The position numbers were made by a program, and so were the translations under genes. The notes under the pieces are model-generated. The model was not told the origin of the DNA. It did no database searches and saw only the letters and a program-made list of their open reading frames with translations. Shown here one piece after another: positions 17,519-25,318 of a stretch of DNA of 64,000 nt; position 1 is the stretch's first letter; every line of letters starts with the position of its first letter. The stretch is from DATBRC01 sp036560485 (GTDB lineage: Bacteria > Pseudomonadota > Gammaproteobacteria > Burkholderiales > Burkholderiaceae_D). The stretch is taken from NCBI GenBank assembly GCA_036560485.1, contig DATBRC010000050.1, forward strand, positions 1 to 64,000. Direction: 5' to 3'.

Positions 17519-18381
17519 GTACGTTAAAAAATCCCTTTGTTCCATTCGATGCGGCACTCGCGGCGGCGTTTGAAACCAATATTAATCTCGCGATTGCTGA
17601 AGACATTGGCACCGGTGATGTGACTGGAAAGCTAGTGCCTCAGAATGAAATGGTCAAAGCGCAAGTCATCGTGCGTGAAGGCGCGGTGTTGTGTGGCGCG
17701 CCATGGTTCGAAGGTGTGATGAAACAGATCGATCCACGTATAAAAATCGATTGGAAATATGCGGAAGGCGCATGGATGAGCGCCGATAGTGTTGTGTGCA
17801 TGATCGATGCACCTGCTCGTACTCTGTTGACTGCAGAACGCGGTGCACTCAATTTTTTGCAGTTGCTGTCCGGTGTCGCCAGCGCAACCCGTCGCTATGT
17901 CTCAGCCATTGAAGGAACGCGTGCTGCAATTCTTGATACACGCAAAACCTTGCCCGGTTTACGGCTCGCGCAAAAATACGCAGTGCGTGTAGGCGGCGGC
18001 AAGAATCAGCGGTTGGCACTCTATGACGGCATCCTCATCAAAGAAAACCACATTGCAGCAGCAGGAGGCATTACACCTGCGTTGCAGACCGCTCAAGCGT
18101 TGAATGCAGGCGTGACGATTCAAGTGGAAGTGGAAACACTGAGCGAGCTTAATGAAGCGCTGGCAGCTGGCGCGACGTCAGTGCTGCTCGATAACTTTAC
18201 GCTGGATGCGATGCGTGAGGCCGTGAGTGTAACGAATGGACGCGCAGTGCTGGAAGCTTCCGGTGGCGTCAATATGGATAGCGTACGTGCGATTGCCGAA
18301 ACAGGCGTAGACCGCATTTCGATTGGCAGCTTAACCAAGGATGTGCGCGCAACGGACTATTCGTTGCGGGTTATTGGCTAG
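17515..18381 (+). CDS. nadC: Nicotinate-nucleotide pyrophosphorylase (carboxylating)
   Basis: Converts quinolinate and PRPP to nicotinate mononucleotide, the step after NadA. The 288 residues match the family: an N-terminal open-faced sandwich (AIAEDIGTGDVTG near 26-38) and an alpha/beta barrel with TRKTLPGLR, the GGGKNQRLALYDGILIKENH region (in parts: GGGKNQR, ILIKENH) and EVEVETLSE. I chose the ATG at 17515, which overlaps the nadA stop. A longer reading from 17305 lies inside nadA and has no family match. Confidence 0.95.
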   Translation: MSTLKNPFVPFDAALAAAFETNINLAIAEDIGTGDVTGKLVPQNEMVKAQVIVREGAVLCGAPWFEGVMKQIDPRIKIDWKYAEGAWMSADSVVCMIDAPARTLLTAERGALNFLQLLSGVASATRRYVSAIEGTRAAILDTRKTLPGLRLAQKYAVRVGGGKNQRLALYDGILIKENHIAAAGGITPALQTAQALNAGVTIQVEVETLSELNEALAAGATSVLLDNFTLDAMREAVSVTNGRAVLEASGGVNMDSVRAIAETGVDRISIGSLTKDVRATDYSLRVIG

Positions 18382-18449
18382 GCATTTCATTTCAGCAGCA
18401 TTACCTCGCTTTTCTGTTCATGAAGCATGAGAAAAAATAAAGCTCGCGC

Positions 18450-20222
18450 ATGAATACAGAAATTTCTTCACCTCATTGGCAGTTACCAGATCGATATCTG
18501 CTGCGTATCGCTATCGCGGTGGCGGGTTCTTTGCTGTTTCATGGTTTTCTTTTGTCGTTACAGTTCGGTGTTTTTGGATTAGGACTGCCCGGATTGACAT
18601 TGCCGTGGAGTGAGCATCGTGCGTTAGTGTCGGAATTAAGCATTCGGCTGGCCAATATCGAGAAATCGCCTCAATCGCTCAATCAGATAGAAGAGCCCAA
18701 GCTAGAATCAATAAAACCGGCAGTACGCCCGCGTGAAGCGGCGAGTAGTATGAAAGCCGTTCCACCAAGCCTCATTGAAACACCATTGATTATCCCAACG
18801 CCTGCTGTCACCAGCCCACAGCCTGTGCCAGTTCCAGCTGCACCTCGTGTTGCTTCACCAGACACGGATAGTAAAATTTCACTTGTGCCTGAAAAACCGA
18901 TTCCCAAGGTTGAAAGGAGCAATCCGCCGGAAGCACAGCTATCCACACAAGAAATTCCCCAACCGAAAATCATTAGCAAGTTGGACGCGAACCCAAATAG
19001 ATTTACAGTTCCACCTGCGGCTGTGGTTGAATCACAATCGGTAATCGGCCCTAAAGTGGAGGCCGCCATCCAGCAAGCAGATATTGTGGAAAAAGAGAAG
19101 ACGGAAGAGCAAGTAGCGCTTCTCAAGGAGCAAGCGCAGGCGGCTCAAAAGCTCGTTGCAGAAAACGCCAAGCGTGACAGGGAACGTGAGCTCAGACTGC
19201 AAGAAGAAGCAAATGCCAAACGCCAGGCGATGGAATTGGAAGCGCAAAAACAAATGGAGTTAGCTGCAGCAGCGGCAAAAAAAGAAGCTTCTGCACAGGC
19301 GCTGCAAAAACAAGAACAAGCAGCGTTAAAGGCTAAAGAAGAAGCTAGTCGACAAGCACAGCAATCAGAGGCTTTGAGGCTGGAAAAAATAAAACAGCAG
19401 GAATTAGCCAAGCTGGAACTGGACAAGCAAGAGAAAATAAAGCTGGAACAGGAAAGGCAAAAACAAGAAAAAATAAGACAGCAAGCCTTGGAATTGGAAG
19501 CCAAGCGCCAAGCTGAAGAAGCCGCTCGCCAGCGCGCGCTCGCACTGGAACGCCAAAAACAAGCGGATGACCTTGCGAGCACACTGCAGGAGCAGCAGAA
19601 AGCACAGGAACTTGCTGAGCTAAAGCAGCGAGAAGCGATTGCGGCACAACAGCAGCAACGAGAACGTGAGCGTGTCGCCGCAGAGACTGCAGCAGCCGTA
19701 TCGCGTAGCCAGGGAAATAACAAGCCGGCAGAACCCGTCAATATCCCGCGCAATTATTCCGGCAGCGATTTAGCCAGTAGGGCTTATGAACAGGTAAAAA
19801 AACTTGACCTGAGTGGACTCGATCCAAAGTTTCGGCCATCGGCAAGTACCTCGAATAATGCGAGAAGAAAATCAATTTTTGGCAGCGTCGATAAGGAATT
19901 CGATTTGAGAATGTACATAGAAAACTGGCGTCAAAAAATTGAACGTAATGGACGTCTGAATTACAAACAATCCTCTATCGAGAAGGCAACTAGTAATCCG
20001 CTTGTCACTGTCGCCATTCGAAGCGATGGTAGCGTGGAGGAAATTATTATCAATCGATCGAGTGGAAGGCCGGAATTGGATGAGGCAGTGAGGCGTATTG
20101 TTGGTATCAATGCGCGTTACAGCGCATTTCCGCCTAATTTGGCGCGTGAATATGACGTGATTGAGATTCGGCGTGTGTGGAACTTTGATGACACGTTAAA
20201 AGTATTGGAAGAAGGACGCTGA
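18450..20222 (+). CDS. TonB-family protein with long TolA-like coiled coil
   Basis: 590 residues. One N-terminal membrane segment (about 18-45, AIAVAGSLLFHGFLLSLQFG) carries the His typical of TonB/TolA anchors. A Pro-rich periplasmic stretch (about 80-190), a very long Ala/Glu/Lys/Gln coiled coil (about 200-415) and a TonB C-terminal domain (about 485-590, with VTVAIRSDGSVEEI and FPPNLAREYDVIEI) follow. It probably transmits inner-membrane energy to an outer-membrane partner. No exbB, exbD or tolQR gene is in view. It sits between nadC and nadB, 68 bases after nadC, with no evident functional link. Confidence 0.85.
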   Translation: MNTEISSPHWQLPDRYLLRIAIAVAGSLLFHGFLLSLQFGVFGLGLPGLTLPWSEHRALVSELSIRLANIEKSPQSLNQIEEPKLESIKPAVRPREAASSMKAVPPSLIETPLIIPTPAVTSPQPVPVPAAPRVASPDTDSKISLVPEKPIPKVERSNPPEAQLSTQEIPQPKIISKLDANPNRFTVPPAAVVESQSVIGPKVEAAIQQADIVEKEKTEEQVALLKEQAQAAQKLVAENAKRDRERELRLQEEANAKRQAMELEAQKQMELAAAAAKKEASAQALQKQEQAALKAKEEASRQAQQSEALRLEKIKQQELAKLELDKQEKIKLEQERQKQEKIRQQALELEAKRQAEEAARQRALALERQKQADDLASTLQEQQKAQELAELKQREAIAAQQQQRERERVAAETAAAVSRSQGNNKPAEPVNIPRNYSGSDLASRAYEQVKKLDLSGLDPKFRPSASTSNNARRKSIFGSVDKEFDLRMYIENWRQKIERNGRLNYKQSSIEKATSNPLVTVAIRSDGSVEEIIINRSSGRPELDEAVRRIVGINARYSAFPPNLAREYDVIEIRRVWNFDDTLKVLEEGR

Positions 20223-20263
20223 GCGCATAATTATTTGCTAGCTTTTATATCGGCATGGACTGA

Positions 20264-20307
20264 ATGTCTACTGCGTGCCTTGGATTCAATCGGCCGATAG
20301 TAGACAT
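20264..20307. repeat. 9-bp inverted repeat between convergent genes
   Basis: ATGTCTACT (20264-20272) and AGTAGACAT (20299-20307) are perfectly complementary. They lie in the 110-base gap between the TonB-like gene and the DUF2288 gene. No T-run follows on either strand, so a classical terminator is not supported, although a termination role is plausible from the position. Confidence 0.4.
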
Positions 20308-20332
20308 ATACAATATGGCGGCTTAGAGTAAA

Positions 20333-20647
20333 TTATGTCTTGACAGATTGCACCAAAAGCCAAGGTTTGACTACGACAGTCCATAACGCTGCATCAGCAT
20401 CCAGCCAAACTTTAGCTTGCTCATCGGTGACAAGTCCAACGCGATTATTGGCCATCCATTGCGCAACAGCCGCTTTATTATCAATTGAAATTTGAACGCC
20501 GACATCTACCAGATCAAGTTCTTCGCTTACAAAAATCACTGTGCCGGTTGCAAAGAAACGTAACAGTTCTTTCCATGGCATGCGTGCGGTTTGCGAATTG
20601 ATCTCGGTGCGGAGAAATTCGATTTGTTTTTCTGAAGGCGTCATCAT
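20333..20647 (-). CDS. DUF2288 domain protein
   Basis: A 104-residue small cytosolic protein matching the DUF2288 family as I remember it: helical N-terminus (EFLRTEINSQTARMPWKELLRFFATG), then VIFVSEELDLVDVG and the WLDADAALWTVVVKPWLLVQ C-terminus (in parts). The function is unknown. It reads in the same direction as nadB and starts 27 bases after the nadB stop, so the two are probably co-transcribed. ATG 20647 or 20644 could be the start. Confidence 0.75.
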   Translation of the reverse strand: MMTPSEKQIEFLRTEINSQTARMPWKELLRFFATGTVIFVSEELDLVDVGVQISIDNKAAVAQWMANNRVGLVTDEQAKVWLDADAALWTVVVKPWLLVQSVKT

Positions 20648-20674
20648 GTAAATATTTGTGAGGGCGCAAATAAA

Positions 20675-22276
20675 TTATCGTCGCTCTGGCGACAACACCG
20701 TCGGCAACGCCTTAGGCAAGGTCTCAGGAAAATCCATGCTGAAATGTAGTCCGCGGCTTTCACGGCGTGATAGCGCACTATTGACGATCAACGATGCTAC
20801 TTCAACCAGGTTACGCAACTCCAGCAGGTCACGTGTGATGCGGAAGTGCGCATAGTACTCATCGATTTCTTCTTTCAATAATCGAATGCGATGTTGCGCG
20901 CGTTCCAGTCGCTTGGTAGTGCGCACGATACTGACAAAGTTCCACATGAAGCGGCGCAATTCATCCCAGTTTTGTGTGATGACGACTTCTTCATCAGCAT
21001 CGGTGACACGGCTTTCATCCCAGTCGGGCAGGGCGATCGTTTTGCGTTTTGTTTGCTCTTCAATATTTTTTGCTGCGGCTCTTCCAAGTACCAGACATTC
21101 GAGCAGTGAATTGCTGGCGAGGCGATTGGCGCCGTGCAGGCCGGTGTAGGCGGTCTCGCCTACTGCATATAGTCCTACCAAATCTGTGCGGCCCATCATG
21201 TCTGTGACGATGCCGCCGCATGTGTAATGCGCTGCCGGCACGACAGGAATCGGTTGCTTGGTGATGTCGATGCCGAGCTCCAGGCAACGTGCATAGATCG
21301 TCGGGAAATGCTCTTTTAAAAATTCCGGTGGCTGATGACTGATGTCGAGGTCCACATGATCCAGGCCGCGCTTTTTCATTTCAAAGTCGATTGCACGAGC
21401 AACTATGTCGCGCGGCGCCAATTCTGCACGTTCGTCGTGAGTTGGCATGAAACGTTGCCCTGCCTTTGTTCCGGCAGCTTCCGGCAGTTTGAGCACGCCA
21501 CCTTCGCCGCGCACTGCTTCGCTGATCAGAAATGATTTTGCGTATGGGTGATACAGGCAGGTTGGGTGAAACTGGATGAATTCCATGTTCGCGACGCGAC
21601 AACCTGCGCGCCATGCCATTGCAATGCCGTCGCCGGTCGCTGTGTCAGGATTGGTGGTGTACAGATAGACCTTGCCTGCGCCGCCGGTTGCCAGCACAGT
21701 CTGATCGGCTACCAATGTGATGACTTTGTTTGAACGTATATCCTGCACGTATAGGCCAAGGCATTGCGGCGAAGCGCCTTTTTCACCCAGCTTGCCGGTC
21801 GTGATCAGGTCGATGGCGAAATGATTTTCGAGCAGCGTAATGTTCGGATGCTTGCGTACTTTTTCTTCTAGTGTGACTTGCACCGCATGACCGGTCGCAT
21901 CGGCGGCGTGGATGATGCGTCGCTGACTGTGGCCGCCTTCGCGTGTCAGGTGATAGCCGAACTCGGATGCTTCATCGCGCGTGAATGGCACGCCTTGCTC
22001 GATCAGCCAATCAATCGCTTCGCGGCCGTGCTCGATGATGAAGCGGGTTGAGCTTTCATCGCACAAGCCTGCGCCGGCATCCAGCGTATCGGCGACGTGC
22101 TGCTGGTAACTGTCGCCGGAATCGAGCACTGCGGCGATGCCGCCTTGCGCCCAATTGCTGGCGCCATCATTCAGCTTGCGTTTGGAAATGACAGCCACTT
22201 TGCGAGATTGCGCGAGGTGCAGCGCAACCGACAAGCCGGCCAGACCGCTACCAACGATGACGACATCGAATTTCAT
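20675..22276 (-). CDS. nadB: L-aspartate oxidase
   Basis: FAD enzyme that oxidises L-aspartate to iminoaspartate, the NadA substrate. The 533 residues match the family. An N-terminal Rossmann FAD motif (DVVIVGSGLAGLSVALHLA, 4-22) is followed by the SNWAQGGIAAVL block, the capping domain, the PAAHYTCGGI motif, GANRLASNSLLECLV and a C-terminal helical domain. It lies 2.3 kb from nadC on the opposite strand, so the NAD pathway genes are clustered but not in one operon. It diverges from the penicillin-acylase gene. Confidence 0.96.
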   Translation of the reverse strand: MKFDVVIVGSGLAGLSVALHLAQSRKVAVISKRKLNDGASNWAQGGIAAVLDSGDSYQQHVADTLDAGAGLCDESSTRFIIEHGREAIDWLIEQGVPFTRDEASEFGYHLTREGGHSQRRIIHAADATGHAVQVTLEEKVRKHPNITLLENHFAIDLITTGKLGEKGASPQCLGLYVQDIRSNKVITLVADQTVLATGGAGKVYLYTTNPDTATGDGIAMAWRAGCRVANMEFIQFHPTCLYHPYAKSFLISEAVRGEGGVLKLPEAAGTKAGQRFMPTHDERAELAPRDIVARAIDFEMKKRGLDHVDLDISHQPPEFLKEHFPTIYARCLELGIDITKQPIPVVPAAHYTCGGIVTDMMGRTDLVGLYAVGETAYTGLHGANRLASNSLLECLVLGRAAAKNIEEQTKRKTIALPDWDESRVTDADEEVVITQNWDELRRFMWNFVSIVRTTKRLERAQHRIRLLKEEIDEYYAHFRITRDLLELRNLVEVASLIVNSALSRRESRGLHFSMDFPETLPKALPTVLSPERR

Positions 22277-22464
22277 AAGATTTTGATAATAGAGATGTGC
22301 AACCGATACTATAGACGATTTGGTATTGTGCCGCAGCGCAATTTCATTTTGAAATCTTTTCTGTAGAGGGAAAAGAACGGAAGCCTCTGTGATAATCTAA
22401 CGCACGATTTTGCCAGTCCAGCGAATACGCGGCGGCATGAAATGATTACAATCATGGAGCGTGC

Positions 22465-24897
22465 ATGTCCAAAATTTTGAAAAAAGCAGGGCTTGGATTA
22501 ATCATATTGGTCCTGGTTCTGTTGCTTGTCTTTGCCTGGTATCGCAGCGCAAGCCAGCCGCAAATCGATGGCACGATACACCTGGCCGGTCCCAGTGCGT
22601 CTATCGATATTGTGCGCGATGCAGAAGGCATTCCGCATATTTATGCCAAATCAACTGGTGATGCCTATTTTGCTCTTGGATTTGTCCATGCACAGGATCG
22701 TCTATGGCAACTGGAAATGAATCGCCGTATCGCGTCCGGCCGCATGGCGGAAATCCTCGGGCCGGATGCGGTCAATATCGATCGTTTTCTTCGCACAATC
22801 GGGATACGGCGCAGCGCAGAAAAGGTGTTCGCAAATTTATCGCCTGAAGCAAAAACGATTCTGGATTCTTATTCAAAGGGAATCAATGCTTATCTGGCGA
22901 AGCGCACGGGTCCGCTGCCGCCGGAATTTTTGCTGACAGGTGCGCCAGCACCTGAGCCTTGGCAACCGGTCGATTCGCTCGGCTGGCAAACGATGATGGC
23001 GTGGGATCTGGGTGCGAACTGGACGCAGGAATTATTGCGCATGCGCTTGTCGCAACGTTTGTCGCTGAATCAGATCAATGAATTCCTGGCACCTTATCCG
23101 GGTGATGCGCCAGTTAAAACACAGGATTACACGAAGCTGTATCGTGAACTTGGCGGCACGGCGCAACAGCTTGCAGCAGTCGAGAAAATTGCACCGCCCT
23201 CGGCAGTTTTTGGTGTGGGCTCCAACAACTGGGTACTCTCCGGCGCATTGTCGGAAACCGGCAAGCCATTGCTGGCAAATGATCCGCATCTGAACCTGAG
23301 CGCACCGTCAGTCTGGTATTTTGCGCATATGTCGGCACCGGGCCTCAACGTGATTGGTTCCACGTTGCCCGGCATTCCGGCCGTCGTGTTAGGACATAAC
23401 GATCGTATTGCCTGGGGTTTTACCAATACCGGGTCCGATGTGCAAGATCTGTTTATCGAACGCGTCAATCCAGATAATGCCTCGCAATATCAAACGCCGA
23501 CCGGCTGGGCAGACTTCAAGACAATTACTGAAACCATCAAAGTTAAAGGCAAGCCGAACGTCGATCTGGTGGTCAGGGAATCCAGGCATGGCCCGGTGAT
23601 CACCGGCGCATTGCCATTGTTGGACAAGGTCGCAATCGATGCAAAAAAATACGTAATCGCTTTCACGTGGACCGCTCTGCAACCGGACAATCTGACGCTG
23701 CAGGCAGGCATCAAATTAAATCGCGCGAAAAATTGGCAAGAATTTTTGGAAGGTGCAAAGGACTTTGCCGCGCCTCAACAAAACATCGTGTATGCCGATG
23801 TCGATGGCAATATCGGTTACATCGCACCGGGTCATGTGCCGATCCGCAAACCGGGCAACGATCTCAAAGGCCTGGCGCTGGCGCCAGGCTGGGATGCACG
23901 ATATGACTGGAATGGCTATATCCCCTTCGATCAATTGCCGCGCCAATTCAATCCTGCATCGCATCGCATCGTCACGGCAAACCAGAAAGTCGTTGCCGAC
24001 GATTACCCATATTTTTTAACGAGCAAATGGGAATTGCCTTATCGCTTTAATCGCATCACTGCTTTACTTGATGCCAAACCCAAGCATAGTCTGGATAGCT
24101 TGGCGGCCATTCAAAAAGATGTTGTATCGTTGGCTGCGCAGGAACTGTTGCCGATTTTGCGCAAGACCAATCCTCGCTCGGATCGTGCCAACGCCGCATT
24201 GGACAAGCTGGTTGCATGGGATGGCACGATGGCGATGGATCGGGCCGAACCATTGATCTTCAATGCATGGACACGTGAGTTGTCGCGTCAGATATTTGAA
24301 GATGAATTGGGCAGCACGTTATTTGAAGAGTACTGGGACCCGGGTAATTTCCATCAAGCGATGGTAAATATTCTGAAGAACAAGGATGGGCAGGGTAAAT
24401 GGTGTGCCGATTCGACCAAACCTGCCGGAGCACCAGTTCAAACATGCGACGATGTGTTATCCAATTCTCTGGAAATTGCATTGGATGACTTGGAAAAACG
24501 CTTTGGCAAGGATATGTCGAAATGGCATTGGGGCGAGCCACATATTGCGCGCTCACCGCATCGGCCGTTCAGCTCGGTTGAAGCGCTGGCGAAGCTATTC
24601 GATATACGTGTTCCGACTCCGGGTGATTCGTTCACGATTGATGTCGGCCATTACAACCTGCGCAATAAAAAAGATCTCTTTACCAGCTACGAGGCGCCAA
24701 GCTTGCGTGCACTGTACGATCTCTCCAATCTGGAAAATTCGCGCTTTATTCACTCGACCGGACAATCCGGTAATGTGTTGTCGCCGTTGTATCGCAATTA
24801 TGTTCAGCGCTGGGCTGACGTGAAATATCTGCCGATGATCACAAAGCGTGAACTCGTTGAGAAAAACAAATTGGGGACGTTGACGCTGAGTCCTTGA
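22465..24897 (+). CDS. Penicillin acylase family hydrolase
   Basis: 810-residue Ntn-hydrolase precursor with an N-terminal membrane or signal segment (about 8-27), so it probably acts in the periplasm. The alpha-chain region spans about 35-250. The conserved autocleavage site precedes S253 in VGSNNWVLSG, giving a beta chain with an N-terminal Ser nucleophile. Later blocks are LLANDPHL, GHNDRIAWGFTNTGSDVQDLF (in parts) and the asparagine in the ITANQ-like motif VTANQKV. The natural substrate is unknown: beta-lactams, acyl-homoserine lactones and other amides are all used within the family. It stands alone. Confidence 0.9.
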   Translation: MSKILKKAGLGLIILVLVLLLVFAWYRSASQPQIDGTIHLAGPSASIDIVRDAEGIPHIYAKSTGDAYFALGFVHAQDRLWQLEMNRRIASGRMAEILGPDAVNIDRFLRTIGIRRSAEKVFANLSPEAKTILDSYSKGINAYLAKRTGPLPPEFLLTGAPAPEPWQPVDSLGWQTMMAWDLGANWTQELLRMRLSQRLSLNQINEFLAPYPGDAPVKTQDYTKLYRELGGTAQQLAAVEKIAPPSAVFGVGSNNWVLSGALSETGKPLLANDPHLNLSAPSVWYFAHMSAPGLNVIGSTLPGIPAVVLGHNDRIAWGFTNTGSDVQDLFIERVNPDNASQYQTPTGWADFKTITETIKVKGKPNVDLVVRESRHGPVITGALPLLDKVAIDAKKYVIAFTWTALQPDNLTLQAGIKLNRAKNWQEFLEGAKDFAAPQQNIVYADVDGNIGYIAPGHVPIRKPGNDLKGLALAPGWDARYDWNGYIPFDQLPRQFNPASHRIVTANQKVVADDYPYFLTSKWELPYRFNRITALLDAKPKHSLDSLAAIQKDVVSLAAQELLPILRKTNPRSDRANAALDKLVAWDGTMAMDRAEPLIFNAWTRELSRQIFEDELGSTLFEEYWDPGNFHQAMVNILKNKDGQGKWCADSTKPAGAPVQTCDDVLSNSLEIALDDLEKRFGKDMSKWHWGEPHIARSPHRPFSSVEALAKLFDIRVPTPGDSFTIDVGHYNLRNKKDLFTSYEAPSLRALYDLSNLENSRFIHSTGQSGNVLSPLYRNYVQRWADVKYLPMITKRELVEKNKLGTLTLSP

Positions 24898-25317
24898 TGC
24901 TGAATTGCTGTAGGCTGTCCAGTTAATTTATACCCGTTGAAATGAGCTGGACGATCTACTAAGCGGGTAGTCAAAAGTCTTTTGATAAAAATCAGCATTA
25001 ACACTGATTTCTCATACAGCGCTCAAATCACCGTCGTTCCCGCGAAAGCGGGAATCCATAAGCCGCTTGAGAAAGCAAACTCACAATGGATTCCCGCTTT
25101 CGCGGGAACGACGGTGCGAGGACAAACGATATTGTCAAAATATTTTTGACAACCTGCTTAGAGCTTATCTCAATAGGCCGAGTCAGTTGCGGCGGAGGTG
25201 ATTTGCGTTCGGAACAAGGCGTAGCGACGCGTCATAGCAAGCTATGGCAAGGAGCTGCAACGCAGTGCCGGATGCAAAGCGCCCCACCGCGACGATTCGG
25301 CCTATTGAGATAAGCTC
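24898..25317. other. 420-base non-coding region with two repeat elements
   Basis: Between the penicillin-acylase stop and the end of the GGDEF/EAL gene I find no convincing coding sequence. The first 130 bases show nothing recognisable. The remainder holds a perfect 31-base inverted repeat (25029-25116) and copy A of a structured repeat (25160-25318). The short reading frames crossing the repeats have no ribosome sites. Confidence 0.7.
25029..25116. repeat. REP-like perfect inverted repeat (31-bp arms)
   Basis: The arms 25029-25059 and 25086-25116 are perfectly complementary over 31 bases with a 26-base spacer. Each arm itself contains the smaller palindrome TTCCCGCGAAAGCGGGAA. This core is a common extragenic repeat in proteobacteria and resembles the ATTCCC-N8-GGGAAT layout of neisserial dRS3. 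It lies past the end of the penicillin-acylase gene. No T-run follows, so I do not call it a terminator. Confidence 0.85.
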
Positions 25318-25318
25318 T
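25160..25318. repeat. Structured repeat element, copy A (159 bp)
   Basis: Ends in a perfect 22-base inverted repeat (25160-25181 and 25297-25318, starting AGAGCTTATCTC). Inside, GTTGCGGCGG near the left pairs imperfectly with CCACCGCGAC near the right, and a central CATAGC-AA-GCTATG hairpin (25233-25246) forms the apex, so the whole element folds as one long hairpin. Its last base is the first base of the stop codon of the neighbouring GGDEF/EAL gene. A second copy lies at 31348-31540. Confidence 0.85.

Noticed and set aside
19145..19753. A long minus-strand frame rich in Ser, Cys and Ala opposite the TonB-like gene
   Set aside because: It mirrors the Ala/Glu/Lys/Gln-rich coiled-coil codons of the real gene and has no ribosome site or known family.
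25029..25116. The 31-bp inverted repeat as a terminator of the penicillin-acylase gene
   Set aside because: It is more than 130 bases past the stop, very long, and no T-run follows on either strand; a REP-like repeat fits better.
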